DNA of 64,000 nt from Chitinophaga jiangningensis (GCF_900142605.1 NZ_FRBL01000007.1:124001-188000); one strand, 5' to 3'. Numbered from the stretch's first letter, positions 16,529 to 27,900 are shown. Notes: generated by a model from the letters alone, not told the origin. Made by a program: numbers and translations.

Positions 16529-17933
16529 TCATAATAGCTTTGTATAGCAGCGACGCTACCTTAGACGCTCCTAACCTGTTAAAATGTGTGTAATCCTTGT
16601 TCGCACCTGGGGTTTCACTTTCCACCCACTTCACCATTGAATTTTCTCCACCCATTGCTGCAAAGAGATTCCAGAAGGCAGTCCCGTGTTCTGCCGCCAG
16701 ATCGTGTTGCACAGCTAACAGCGCTGGTACGCCCGGCGCGGTAACGTATTGGTCGCCCTTACGATAGGATTTGTCGGCAGTACCGATGATAAGGAATGAG
16801 GTAGCCGGGATATCGTTGCGAAGCGAATCCAGCACCTTATTCATCGGGCGCTCAAACCAGCTGTAGTCGGTCAGTTCCGGCCGCCATAATACATTGGCGC
16901 CGTAGTGAAAAACTACCAGGTCGTAAGTGTGTTCCTGCTGCATACGGCGGATCATGTCTGCCGACAGCTTTCCGAGTTCGATACCGCTGATACCTCTGAA
17001 GGAGTAGTTATCCACATAGATACCGTTATCGTCTTCGAAGCTAACACCAAAGAGGGGCCCTGCGGCACCTCCGGCGTATTTGATAGTTACCGATGGCAGC
17101 CCTGTATCCTGACGCAGATCGAGTCGGTTTACAGCGGCGTTGCCGTCGAGCGTATAGCTTTTATCGTTTACCGTAAGGCCAGTGCCGGAGGCAGGGCCAT
17201 ACAGGATGGAAATTTCATTAAACTTATCCAGTCGCGCTTTTTTCACCGGGGTATATCGCACCCAGCTGTTGGACGACGGGATGAAAGTATGCCCGGATAA
17301 TCCGAGCGGAATATTGGATGGGGGCAGTTTTTTATAGGAGTAGTCTGTCCAGTCCTTCGAGTAGGTATGGGTGATAGTGGTTCTGAAGCTGGCCACTACC
17401 GAGGTAATGGGCACGAAGCCCACACCTTGTCCGCCGAAGTAATGTTGCAAACTATCGCGCAGTTCACCGGTGATCAGGTCACCTTCGATCATGGAGTCGC
17501 CGAAGTATGCGATGCGGACTTTCTTTCTTTTACCTGCTTTCAGGTCGGCCAGGGCCTGGAGGAATTTATGCAGGCCGGCGGCATCTTCACTGTATTGTGC
17601 CGAGGCGTATTGCATGATACCGGTGTATTCCATGTAGTCGTGGTGGGCATCCGGGTTGGGCAGTGTAGTTACTGTTCCGGAGCTGTCAACCACGCTTACG
17701 GCGGTATCTGTAACAGTACCGCCCTTACCGGTACGACCAGCAAGGGCAGTATTGTTTTTATCTTGTCCGGGAGATGAAGTCCTAAGGTCGGACAGCATAT
17801 CCAGTTTTCGGAATTGGAAATCCTTGTAGGAGAAGCTGTAATTCAGCTGGGATAAAGCCACCAGGCATGCCAATGAACCCGCGATAATCAGAAATGGGTA
17901 GGCAGCCTTATTTTTGCCAGGCATATTATTCAT
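16497..17933 (-). CDS. Membrane-anchored SGNH hydrolase
   Basis: 478 residues. An N-terminal membrane anchor (about 12-32) leads to a Ser/Thr/Gly-rich linker (45-95) and an SGNH domain: block I AYFGDSMIEGD with S147, block III VFHYGANVLW, block V with D447 and H450 (KDYTHFNRLGAS). An insertion between blocks I and III parallels that of the next gene, so the two are probably old paralogues. It is the first gene of the acylation operon. A membrane-tethered and a free SGNH protein beside an MBOAT enzyme recall AlgJ/AlgX-type pairs. The gap to the glucosaminidase stop codon is 57 bases. Confidence 0.87.
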   Translation of the reverse strand: MNNMPGKNKAAYPFLIIAGSLACLVALSQLNYSFSYKDFQFRKLDMLSDLRTSSPGQDKNNTALAGRTGKGGTVTDTAVSVVDSSGTVTTLPNPDAHHDYMEYTGIMQYASAQYSEDAAGLHKFLQALADLKAGKRKKVRIAYFGDSMIEGDLITGELRDSLQHYFGGQGVGFVPITSVVASFRTTITHTYSKDWTDYSYKKLPPSNIPLGLSGHTFIPSSNSWVRYTPVKKARLDKFNEISILYGPASGTGLTVNDKSYTLDGNAAVNRLDLRQDTGLPSVTIKYAGGAAGPLFGVSFEDDNGIYVDNYSFRGISGIELGKLSADMIRRMQQEHTYDLVVFHYGANVLWRPELTDYSWFERPMNKVLDSLRNDIPATSFLIIGTADKSYRKGDQYVTAPGVPALLAVQHDLAAEHGTAFWNLFAAMGGENSMVKWVESETPGANKDYTHFNRLGASKVASLLYKAIMNEYRQTSTVQ

Positions 17934-17990
17934 GTATAGTCAGGCATATTACCGGAGCGCCTGGCAACAAGTGGCATAGTGCAAAAGTGC

Positions 17991-18587
17991 TTAAGAACCG
18001 CTTGCAACGCTGCCTATGGCCGCATCCAGCTTATACAATTTATAACGGTTAATAATAGAAGTCACACGTTTTATCCATTCCTGGCCTGCAGTTGAATATC
18101 CGCTATGGTTCATTTTATGAAGCCAGGTAGAATATTCCATGTTTCCTTTCAGGTCTGCAAACCACTTCTTTTTGGCTAACAGCTGTACAAAGTGTTCGTA
18201 GGAAGCCACATCTGACAGGTATTGTTTATAGCGGGATTTGTATCCTGCGTTTGTCTGTTGCAGATTGTTTTTACCAACGATGCCAAAATGATTGTGCAGC
18301 AATTTAGCATTTTTACTGGTACCAGTGCCAGATTCCAGCATCGCAATGCCCAGAATTACACTGGCAGGAATTCCGGTTTCCTGCATTAATTCCACAGATA
18401 CCGGTTTGAATTTTTTCAAATAATTGCTTGTCGATTGTTGAGCATACCCAACATTGCTGAGCATTAGCAATAAAAACACCGCACAAATACAAGCCGCAGC
18501 TTTGCTCATAGTAGAGTTAATCATACACATAAGCTTAGTGTTAGTTGTTGTTACAGGTGATAGATTGTTGTTTGTTTTCAGCATCAT
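17991..18587 (-). CDS. Secreted glucosaminidase-domain protein (FlgJ/LytG-like)
   Basis: 198 residues. The start at 18587 (tandem ATGs at 18587 and 18584) is preceded by GAGG six bases away, a good ribosome site. This gives a long N-region before the hydrophobic core (AAACICAVFLLLMLSNVGYAQ, about 30-50). The rest is one glucosaminidase domain: catalytic Glu in GIAMLESGTGTSKNA, the NHFGIVGK motif and the conserved WLHKMNHSGYSTAGQEW region. It would cut the glycan strand of peptidoglycan outside the membrane. It lies on the same strand upstream of the SGNH/MBOAT genes, which suggests that wall cleavage and glycan acetylation are linked here, although it may have its own promoter. Confidence 0.88.
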   Translation of the reverse strand: MMLKTNNNLSPVTTTNTKLMCMINSTMSKAAACICAVFLLLMLSNVGYAQQSTSNYLKKFKPVSVELMQETGIPASVILGIAMLESGTGTSKNAKLLHNHFGIVGKNNLQQTNAGYKSRYKQYLSDVASYEHFVQLLAKKKWFADLKGNMEYSTWLHKMNHSGYSTAGQEWIKRVTSIINRYKLYKLDAAIGSVASGS

Positions 18588-18722
18588 TTCTTACCTCACA
18601 TATCAACGATGTCCCTACACCGCAATATTACTTTAAAAATTTAGATAATACGTTTCTTTCGTCTACTCGCTACTCTTTTCCGTTAATGGCTTGTTAAAAA
18701 ATATTGTTCTATTATTTGCACT

Positions 18723-18767
18723 AATCCCCTTTGATGCGGCCTGAACCATATCAAAGGGGATTTTTTT
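18723..18767. terminator. Long inverted repeat with T-run, downstream of aspS
   Basis: A perfect 13-bp inverted repeat (AATCCCCTTTGAT and complement) with a 14-base loop, followed on the plus strand by TTTTTTT. It lies between the aspS stop and the glucosaminidase start. The T-run faces the plus strand, where no upstream gene exists; for leftward aspS transcripts it may end or protect the 3' end. The rest of 18588-18795 holds no gene that I can see. Confidence 0.55.
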
Positions 18768-18795
18768 ATTTGGGAAAGTCCGGTAATTGCAAATA

Positions 18796-20556
18796 CTATG
18801 CCGGATCTTGTTTTATCAAGCTGATCCGTAACTCATCGAGCTGGTGTTGATCGATTGCAGCAGGCGCATCCAGCATTACATCGCGACCGGAATTATTTTT
18901 CGGGAAGGCGATGAAGTCCCGGATACTTTCGCTGCCACCCAGCAGGGAGCAGAGACGGTCGAAGCCGAAGGCGATACCTCCATGAGGCGGTGCACCGTAT
19001 TCAAACGCACCCAGCAGGAAGCCGAACTTGTGGTCTGCTTCTTCCGGTGACATCCCAAGGGCAGCGAACATCTTTTCCTGGAGGTCGCGCTGGAAGATAC
19101 GGATAGAACCACCACCGATTTCGGTACCATTTAATACGATATCGTAGGCGTTAGCCTTGATTTTGGCGTATTGGGACAGATCGTCCATTAAGGCGATATG
19201 TTCCGGTTTTGGAGAAGTAAACGGATGGTGACGTGCCACCCAGCGGTTTTCTTCTTCGGCATATTCAAAGAGTGGGAAATCGATCACCCACAGTGGTTTA
19301 TATACGTTTTTATCCCTAAGCCCGAGGCGTTCGCCCATTTCGAGGCGGAGGGCACTCATGGCCTGGCGGGTGCGACTTTCTTTACCAGCCAGCACCAGGA
19401 TCAGGTCGCCTGGTTCAGCTTTGGTAGCTGCTACCCATTTTTTCAGCTCTTCTTCATTGAAGAACTTATCAACGGAACTTTTCAGGCTGCCATCTGCACC
19501 ATATTTAACATAGATGAGTCCGCTCATGCCGATTTGCGGGCGCTTGACCCAGTCGGTAAGCTCATCCAGCTGCTTACGGGTATATTCAGCGCAACCTTTG
19601 GCGGCGATACCTACTACCAGTTCCGCATCATCAAATACTTTAAAGCCTTTGTTTTGAACGGTGCCGGTCAGGGTAGCCAGTTTCATCTCGAAACGGATAT
19701 CTGGTTTATCGTTGCCGTAGTACTCCATGGCATCGTCCCAGGTCATGCGAGGGAACGCATAATCAATATCCAAACCTTTAATCTCTTTGAAGATATATTT
19801 GAACATATTTTCAAATGTATTCAGGATATCTTCCTGCTCCACGAAGCTCATTTCGCAGTCGATCTGGGTGAACTCCGGCTGGCGGTCAGCGCGGAGATCC
19901 TCATCCCTGAAGCACTTCACGATTTGATAGTAACGGTCGTAGCCGCTCACCATCAGGAGTTGCTTAAAGGTTTGTGGCGACTGCGGCAGGGCATAGAACT
20001 CATTAGGGTTCATACGGCTTGGTACCACGAAGTCGCGGGCACCTTCCGGCGTAGACTTAATCAGGAAAGGTGTTTCTATATCCATAAAGCCCTGGGTGTG
20101 CAGGAAGTTACGTGCAGCACGGCCTACGCGGTAGCGTAGTTCCAGGTTTTGTTTAACGGCATTTCTACGCAGGTCGAGGTAGCGGTATTTCATACGCAGC
20201 TCGTCACCACCATCTGTATCATCGGTTAGGGTGAAAGGAGGGGTTTTGGCAGCGTTGAGTACCTTAAAGTCAGCGATGGTAATTTCCACATCACCGGTTG
20301 GGATATTTGGATTTTTATTAGAACGCTCGGTAACCACACCTGTAGCCTGGATCACGAATTCACGGCCTAAAGGCTGGTCATCCAGTCGGGCATTAAGGTT
20401 TTCACCAAATAACAGCTGAGTAATGCCATAACGGTCGCGCAGATCCACGAAAGTGATGCTGCCAAATTTCCTTACCGTTTGTACCCAGCCGGCCAGCGTA
20501 ACCTGCTGACCAACCTGTTCCATTCTGAGTTCTCCGCAAGTGTGCGTCCTATACAT
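18796..20556 (-). CDS. aspS: Aspartyl-tRNA synthetase
   Basis: 586 residues from the ATG at 20556 (MYRTHTCGELR), the usual bacterial start. An N-terminal OB-fold anticodon domain (GWVQTVRKFGSITFVDLRDRYG) is followed by the class II core: motif 2 with CFRDEDLRADRQPEFTQID, the bacterial GAD insert (about 300-420), and motif 3 GGIAFGFDRLCSLLGG. Length and insert are those of the bacterial type. The frame stays open for 30 more codons to an ATG at 20646 near a good promoter box, so an extended form cannot be excluded, although those residues show no family similarity that I recognise. Confidence 0.97.
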   Translation of the reverse strand: MYRTHTCGELRMEQVGQQVTLAGWVQTVRKFGSITFVDLRDRYGITQLLFGENLNARLDDQPLGREFVIQATGVVTERSNKNPNIPTGDVEITIADFKVLNAAKTPPFTLTDDTDGGDELRMKYRYLDLRRNAVKQNLELRYRVGRAARNFLHTQGFMDIETPFLIKSTPEGARDFVVPSRMNPNEFYALPQSPQTFKQLLMVSGYDRYYQIVKCFRDEDLRADRQPEFTQIDCEMSFVEQEDILNTFENMFKYIFKEIKGLDIDYAFPRMTWDDAMEYYGNDKPDIRFEMKLATLTGTVQNKGFKVFDDAELVVGIAAKGCAEYTRKQLDELTDWVKRPQIGMSGLIYVKYGADGSLKSSVDKFFNEEELKKWVAATKAEPGDLILVLAGKESRTRQAMSALRLEMGERLGLRDKNVYKPLWVIDFPLFEYAEEENRWVARHHPFTSPKPEHIALMDDLSQYAKIKANAYDIVLNGTEIGGGSIRIFQRDLQEKMFAALGMSPEEADHKFGFLLGAFEYGAPPHGGIAFGFDRLCSLLGGSESIRDFIAFPKNNSGRDVMLDAPAAIDQHQLDELRISLIKQDPA

Positions 20557-20660
20557 GCGTAAATTGTTGATTTTTAAAATTATATGGTTGAATTCCCGGG
20601 AAAGCCGTTCACTGTGGTTCACCACTTCTTCCAGCGATTCAGCCATGCCCGCAAGGGGGG

Positions 20661-20668
20661 CAAAGATA
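20661..20668 (-). promoter_or_regulatory. -7 promoter box for aspS
   Basis: TATCTTTG on the minus strand, an exact TAnnTTTG match, 104 bases from the aspS ATG at 20556 and 14 bases from the alternative in-frame ATG at 20646. It separates aspS transcription from the oxidoreductase gene that ends at 20687. Confidence 0.5.
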
Positions 20669-20686
20669 CGTTTTGCTCGCTGGATT

Positions 20687-21748
20687 TTACTGCCGGGGCA
20701 TGTTAAAATATCTGTTTACGCTGATCTCGGGCATTATTTCCGTTTCGCCGGCTATTACCCGGCTGAAATGGTCCGCCATCAGCGGGGCCAGCGAAGTCCC
20801 CTTGGTTCCCAGCCCGTTGAAAATACCTATAAGCGGATATTCCGGATGAAAACCGGCAATTGGCCGGCGATCATGGCCTGATGGCCGCACGGCCGCCCGC
20901 TGGTCCGTCACTTCATACGGCACTTTGAGCAACTGCTGGATTTTTTCTTCCAGCACCGCCCGTTGCGCTGCCGTCGGCAGCTCATCCGGATAATCCCAGG
21001 CAAAGGAACTACCTGCCCAAAACTGCCCGTCCGGCTGGGGCACTAACGTAATACTTTTTTTAATAATATCCGATGATTCCAATCCTGGAATACGAATAAT
21101 TAATACCTCACCTTTATTTGGCAAAAATTTGATCGCCTCAAAGTAAGAGTTTGATGCCGCAGCAGCCCCATCACAAAATATTATTTTCTTTGCTGTTATA
21201 TGATGGTATGTAACTTGTACATTATCTACCAGCTGCAACTGCGATAATTCAAAATGCTCATCCAGTAAGGCCTCCTTACTAATCAGCATTTCACGGTATG
21301 CAGGCAGCAGATTTTTTAAGTTAACCGTAGCCCCTTTAATGACTGCAGCTCCAAAATGCTGTTGCAGATATTCCTCATATTGTAGTTGCTGTGGAATTTC
21401 CGCATATTTTCCGTTGGTCTCCTTATCCGCCTTGGCTTTGAAGGCATCGCGCATTTGTGCAGAGGGGAAAACAGTCCACAAATTACGCTCGATTAATATA
21501 TTTATTTTTAGCAGGTCCGACAATTCGTCATATGTCGATTTGGCAAAAGGAAAAATTTCTTCGTATAGCCATGCAGGTTCGAATCTTCTTCCCGAAACCG
21601 GATTGATAATACCTGCAGCTACCCGTGATGCACTGTTCTTCTTCCCATCATCTATTACCACCACGCTAAAGCCCCGTTTCATTAAAAACCAGCTGAGCAT
21701 AGTACCAGCTATCCCCTGCCCTACTATTATGTAATCTACTTGTTTCAT
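20687..21748 (-). CDS. FAD-dependent oxidoreductase, DAO (glycine/D-amino-acid oxidase) family
   Basis: 353 residues from the ATG at 21748, chosen because it starts the Rossmann fold directly (MKQVDYIIVGQGIAGTML, with G10-x-G12-x-x-G15). An acidic end of the second strand (VVVIDDG) and the ASRVAAGIINPVSGRRF segment follow the DAO pattern. The C-terminal part has the second FAD contact near GIFNGLGTKGTSLAPLMADHF. The substrate is unknown; amino acids or the tRNA-modification MnmC-like oxidation are possible for this family. No signal peptide is seen. Neighbours give no pathway clue. An upstream box TACCTTCG near 21756 is one base off the promoter consensus. Confidence 0.85.
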   Translation of the reverse strand: MKQVDYIIVGQGIAGTMLSWFLMKRGFSVVVIDDGKKNSASRVAAGIINPVSGRRFEPAWLYEEIFPFAKSTYDELSDLLKINILIERNLWTVFPSAQMRDAFKAKADKETNGKYAEIPQQLQYEEYLQQHFGAAVIKGATVNLKNLLPAYREMLISKEALLDEHFELSQLQLVDNVQVTYHHITAKKIIFCDGAAAASNSYFEAIKFLPNKGEVLIIRIPGLESSDIIKKSITLVPQPDGQFWAGSSFAWDYPDELPTAAQRAVLEEKIQQLLKVPYEVTDQRAAVRPSGHDRRPIAGFHPEYPLIGIFNGLGTKGTSLAPLMADHFSRVIAGETEIMPEISVNRYFNMPRQ

Positions 21749-21789
21749 GCAGATACGAAGGTATAAAAACAGATTGATTGCTTGTTTTT

Positions 21790-21837
21790 CCAATGACAGC
21801 GAAGCTGACATTGGCGCGGATTCCGCGCTGCGCGCGG
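21790..21837. repeat. Paired-hairpin element 4 (degenerate)
   Basis: Hairpin 1 pairs 21790-21800 with 21804-21814 (CCAATG..., 11 bp with one mismatch, loop GAA). Hairpin 2 pairs 21823-21828 with 21832-21837 (CCGCGC/GCGCGG, loop TGC). The loops are the same as in elements 1 and 2, but the third copy of the boundary word is missing and the stems are shorter. It lies between the A2M terminator and the oxidoreductase start. Confidence 0.5.
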
Positions 21838-21885
21838 GGTACTTGTTAGCAAATTGCTGGTAGTAGAGCACACATCCACTGAGGT

Positions 21886-21927
21886 TATCAAAAAGAAAAG
21901 GGCCTTTCGGCCCCCTTTCTTTTTGAT
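21886..21927 (-). terminator. Terminator downstream of the A2M gene
   Basis: A near-perfect inverted repeat, TATCAAAAAGAAAAGGGCC against GGCCCCCTTTCTTTTTGATA, with loop TTTC and A/T-rich outer arms that supply the U-tract in either direction. It begins 15 bases after the A2M stop codon. Confidence 0.75.
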
Positions 21928-21941
21928 AGATTATTAAGAAA

Positions 21942-24900
21942 TTATTTCTCCACCACCTTCACATTTATCCCTTCACTATGCGCATTAAACTCAGGTGCAT
22001 ACATACATTGCACCGTAGCCACGCCATTGGAGAAAGTACCTTCGTGTGTTACATACATCGGGTATTCAAATACCCAGGTACCTTTCGGTAATGCGTTAAA
22101 GAAGAAGTCGGTGCTGGCATCTTTAGTACTTTCATAATACCCCATGCCACCCTGATATTTAGCTGTACTGAGTACATTCAACGGCTCAAAAGCCGCTGCA
22201 CGCATGTCTTTCAGGTGTACATATTCCATATCCCTGTCAACCCGCAGTACAATTCTAGCCTTCAATTTATCACCAACGTGCAACTGGTTACCATCGTTGA
22301 GTTGCGTGAGCACCGGACCATTGGCCGCGTTTACTTCTTTATACAATTGTTTTTCTATAGTCAATGGTGTTTGTGCCGCTGTGATTTTATCCAGCTGCTC
22401 AAAGTACTGCCAGTACACTGCTCCCCAGGAAGGCTGGCCCTTGCTGCCTTTTACCGCCACTTCAATTTTACCCATGGCAGGTTTAACATCTTTCCCATTA
22501 AACTGCTTACGGATATACCCGGTGCCAGCTTCTGCATCTGATGAAGCACTGCTGATATCAACTGCACCCAGTTTAATATCAACAGATGGTACCGCTGCCA
22601 GCCAGTTATCACCACCGATCAACATAGCATAACAGCCGTCGGCAGTGGCTTTGGTAGTATTCCAGTTATTGGTTTGTTTGTTTTTCAGCAACCATGTTTT
22701 CATCTGTGCAGCAGATTGTTTGTCGCCCGCAACGGTAGTAAATGCATCGATCAGCATCGCCTGCGTTTCTACCGGAGCCTGACTCCAAAAGTACCCGCCT
22801 GTATTGGATTTCCAATACATACCCATTTCAGGAGAAACAATGGCATTTTCTTTCAGTGATTTTACTATAGCCGTTGCCGTTACATTATCATGGAGGCGGT
22901 GGAACAACAGCGCCGCCATTGCTTTTTCATAGAGGGTAAACTTCAACCAGTCTTTTTTCGCGAGTTTGAGGTAGTAATTGTGTAACGTAGTAACCTCTGC
23001 ACTCTTCGCTACATCAAAAAAGCTTCTTGCATATAAATACTGGATATCTATACCGTATACATGCTGATTTTCAGGCTTAATTTTTTGCGATATCATGCGT
23101 TTGTAATCCGCTACCAGTTTCGCGTCCAGGTATTTAATCGCTTTTTCAGCAATGGTATTTGCCTGGCCGTTTGTGTTACCGGTAAGGCCATTCAATCTCC
23201 CTATACCTGCTACTATATACTGCGTGATAAAGCGATCATCAGACAAGCCCGCAAACCAGGGGAAGGAACCGTTGTGGTTTTGCTTAGCTGCCAGCTGCTG
23301 TAACGCTACGTCCGCACCGGTCCTGATATTAGCCGCATCAAATAGTTTCGCAATATTATGCTTCTGCTGATTTTCATTTTTTGCATCCAGCACCCATGGT
23401 GTTTGCTGTAACAATAGTGATTTCAGGTCCTGATTCTTTTCCAGGTTGCTCATCAGTGCAGCAGTATTCGCTGTTTTCCACTTTTCAAAGATTTCTTTGA
23501 TGGCCGGGCGCTGCGATACAATCCAACCACCCAGCACGTTTGCATAGTAGCGGTTAAACACCTGCTCTGCACAATCATACGGGAACTCCATCAGGTACGG
23601 TAACGCCTGTACGGCATACCAGGCCGGATTGCTCGTATATTCCACTGTAACCGCATGCTGCTGCAGGGTTTCAGAAGCATCGCTTTCTTCAAGCTTTTTA
23701 AAGTTCACCGTCTTGGTACCGTCACCGATCATGGACAGTGGTACTGATTCCGTTACCAGCATACGATTGGTTAATACCGGCAATGCATTCTCTTCCCCAT
23801 CGCTGAAGTTGCCCGCCTGTGCAGTAATACGATAAATCAGCGTACTACCGAAACCGTTAGGAACCTGCAACGGGAACGACACCTGCGTGCTCTGTCCTGC
23901 TTTTGCAGTAAAGTGCTGCACCGGGAAAATATTCTGGAACCAGCCATCTACCGGCTGCATGGTAGCAGCGTCCAGCAGTTCCAGATGAGCCTGCCCTATC
24001 AGCGGCGAATCTGCCAGGTTACTGATTTTAGCAGTGAAGTTAATCTTGTCGCCTTCCCGCATAAACCTGGGTGCAAATGGCTGTACCATCAATGTTTTCT
24101 GTGTCACAATTTCCTGGGTGAGCAGGCCAAATGCAGCTGCCTTTGTATGTGCCAAGCCCTGAAACTTCCATTTGGTAAGGGCTTCCGGCATGGTGAATTC
24201 AAAGGAAACGTTGCCGTTAGCGTCAGTCCTTAAATCAGGGAAGAAGAAAGCGGTTTCATTGAAATTGGTGCGTGCTTTGGCAGGAGCGTTGGCAGATGAG
24301 TTAGCCGGTGCTTCAGGCGCTGGCGGAGGAGGTACTGTTCCAGTACCTGCGGCTGCATCAGCCATTTCCATTTTGGCAATTCCTCCTGCTGGTGCTGCAC
24401 GCTTGGCACTACGTGATTCTTTTACCATCATGGCCGCAGCCGGTGCGCCAGCTCCCCTCATGTACAACCTGGATGCGCCAGACAAATCCAATCCCCATCC
24501 AAACCAGTTCAGTGATGGATACACCACATTCGTATACTTGTTTTTATCTTCGAGGTAACTGATAATTGAAGCCGATTCACTACCACTATTATCGCTCATG
24601 CTCAAGCCACCGCGCATATAATTAGTAACTCCCAGCACCGGCAGGTTCCAGGAAAATGGACGTAATGCATCCAGCGATGCATCATACATTCCTGCGAGGA
24701 AAGAGGCTTCTGCCTGCTGCGCATTTTCACCGCTCACTTTTACTGACCATTTTTCCTTTTCCCCAGGTGCCAGTTTATCACGGTGAGATGCCAGCTCAAC
24801 TTTTAACGACTTATCGTCCGTGGCTACGGGGAACATGATGGCAATGTGCTGGAAGCGGTTGTCCCTGATCCAGTTGAAATTCACCTGCGCTCCTCCTAAG

Positions 24901-27900
24901 TCTTTCTGTGTCAGATCATATTTACGTGTATCCGTTCCAGTTAGTTTAAAAGCAGTAATTACAGTAGGCTGTTCACCTCGCATTTCTTCCTGCAATACAT
25001 AAGCATCTTTAGCAGATGCCACTTTCACTACTGCCTGCTGACCCGGCTTGTAGGTTTTATTTTCTGTATAATACCAGCTGTACATCGGATACGGCATCGT
25101 TTCCTTACCCGGTTCCGTCACTTCAAAAATTTCTTTTTGCACAACCGGCTTACCCTTGGCAGGGGTAGCAGTCACTTCCAGCTGATAGAAGCCAGGCTTA
25201 AGTTTTGAATAACCCGGATCAGTAATACCTTCCTTCACGCTGCTCAGCTGTTTCTCAAACACTGCCGGCAACAGCGGGCGTTTTTCCAGCTGGTCCTCAT
25301 CTTTATAAACATCCAGTGGGAACAACCTGGCATATTCTTCTGCACTGTAAATAAACTGGTCCGGTTCCTCCCAATATCTTGTACGCAGCAGGCGCTCCAC
25401 AGGCTTCAGCGGCTGCAGGCGCAGTTGCAGATTCGCCGCTTCAAATTCACCGTTCAGGTTAGTGGTAGTGATTTTCACTTTATTCCATGCATCCACCTGT
25501 ACTGACAGCAACAGGGTATTATAACCAGCGTTGATATCCTGCGTCTGGCTGCGGGTTTCCCCGTTGATATCTGTTACAGTGGCCGATACCTGGTACACGA
25601 AATAAGGCGCCAGGGCAGTATCTATTGTTTTATCGGGGATAGCAGTAAACTGAATATTGAACTTACCCTGCGCATCAGTAACAGTAGTACCACTCACGAT
25701 TTCCTGGCTGTTACCTCTGGGTATATAATACTTGTAACCCAGCCATGGATAAGGAAAACGTGGCACACGTACTACACGGTAACTTACCTTTGCACCATCC
25801 ACGTTATTTCCGGCAAATGCAATCGCTTTACCATTGGCAGTAACGGTATCGCCTACACGATAGGCAATTTTTACCGGGTCAAACTTCACTTCAAACTTAG
25901 GACGTTTGTATTCTTCCACATTGAAGTTCGTACTGGCGTTGGTGATAGCATCTGTAAGGCGGTAGGTACCGGTAAGGCGGCCCAGCGGCAGGGTAAATTT
26001 GCCGGAGAAAGCACCGAAATCGTTGGCGGTTACTACTACAGAATCCACTATTTCGTTATTGGCATCATGAAGGTGCACGGTGGTTTTAAATCCTGCCAAC
26101 ACGCGACTATCATTATTTCCCGCTTTCTCCAGTACTATTCCTTTGAAATACAATACCTGTCCCGGGCGGTACAGTCCACGGTCTGTAAAGAAAAACAGCC
26201 GCCTGTTATCTTCCTTCACCGGTTGCACATATCCACCGCGTATCCGAAAGCTATAGTCGTTGATATTGGAAACAATCAGCTGCTGGTTTTTGTAAGTCCA
26301 CAGCATCCACTTGTCTGCATAGCGCTTGGTGCTATAGGCCACTGTAATCTTTCCGTTATTATCTGCGCTACCGGAAAAAATCTTATCAAGCTGCTTAGTA
26401 TCCGGGTTAGGCGTCATGGTGCTAATGTCCAGGCGCGCTCCCGGCAAAGGCTGCCCGGTAGTACGATCCAGGGCATATAAAGTGGAGTCACTGGTAAGAA
26501 AAGCGATATCAGATACATCGAAGAACTTGCCAACCATCAGGTTATCATTGGTACTGAAAGTATTGTTGGTACTCATCAGCAGCAGGTACATGCCGGGTTG
26601 CAGTGCGTCTACCTTTACTTCTGCGGCATGACCGAAATGGTCCGTACCGGCGGGCAGTGGCTGATTCCAGCTACGCACCGCTGGTGTATTCGTAATAATT
26701 TTCCGAAACAGTTCTGTTTCATCATACCATTTCATTTCCGTCAAAGCCTTGCTCCATTGACTTTCCGTTACGGGAATCAACTTAAAGTAGGCGGTACCGG
26801 TATTTCTGTATTTGGATAGGATACGCAGGGCCTGACCGGGTACATTAACTTTTTCCGTAGTCAGTTCCATTTCCGGGAACAGCACGCGGTTTTTAATGTT
26901 CTGGCATTCGGCGGCGCCGGCAGCTTGGGGATAAGCTTTCAGGGCTTCCTCCACGATTTCCAGCACCTGGGCTACTTGCTGGTGCTGTGTGGGCGTTACA
27001 GGTTTAATATCACCGAAGCCAAGCGGCAAATCTTCCAGCAGGCTCTCGGCCTTCATAGCAGCTACAGTGGCGTATGCAGGGCTGGAACGATAGGTTTGCA
27101 GCATGTGGGTAAGCGCACTGTTGTATAATTCATTTTTCTCAGCGGCCACACTGATCTCTTTCACGTATTTCAGGCGCTGCACATCTGCTTCTGCCAGGGC
27201 TGTTTTCTGTTCATCCTTCAGGTGAAAGGCTATCAGGTCCTGGTACAACAACAGGGCTTTTAATTGCAGGCTGCTGGTATCGGGAGATGTAAAGGCATGC
27301 ACGGCAAATTCCGTGGCCGGGGCAAATGCGGCGGGGTCAGTAAGTTCAAACTGGTTAGCCGGCTTATTCATGGTATTATAACCGGAGCGGTAGTAATTAA
27401 TCGCACGGTAAGCCAGTAGGTCGTAAACAGTAGGTTGCAGGCCATTGGCATTTTGCCCTTTATCAATTATCTGGCTATAGGCAGATATAGGTGCTTTTTT
27501 GAGCAGTTCCGGCTGGGCGAGCGATGCCTCGTAGGCCTGGGTGATGGCGGTGTTGAGCCGTTGGGCGGACCAGGTTCTGATGTCCTTGCTCTGGTCGTTC
27601 ACTACATCCAGGCGGCTCATGATGGCATAAGAATTTGATTGCAGGTAGGTCCACAATATTTCGGCCTTCATGCTGTACAGGATGGCTTTGGCTGGCCCCT
27701 GAGCTTCAGCGGTTTCCTTCTCCAGCCTTTCCAGGCCATAATCCAGGCTGCTATCCTTTAATACCGACGCATATCTCAGCTGATAAATCAGTGCTTTAAT
27801 TTTCTGTTCCTGGTTTTTATCCGCCACAGCTTTACGGAATAGCTCGTCTACCTTTTTAGCGCCGGAGGTGGAGAGCCCTTGTGTTTCCAGCTGTTCTACT

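Noticed and set aside
19198..20139. Long open frame (313 codons) antisense to aspS
   Set aside because: It mirrors the codon structure of aspS, has no recognisable domain and no promoter; a shadow frame.
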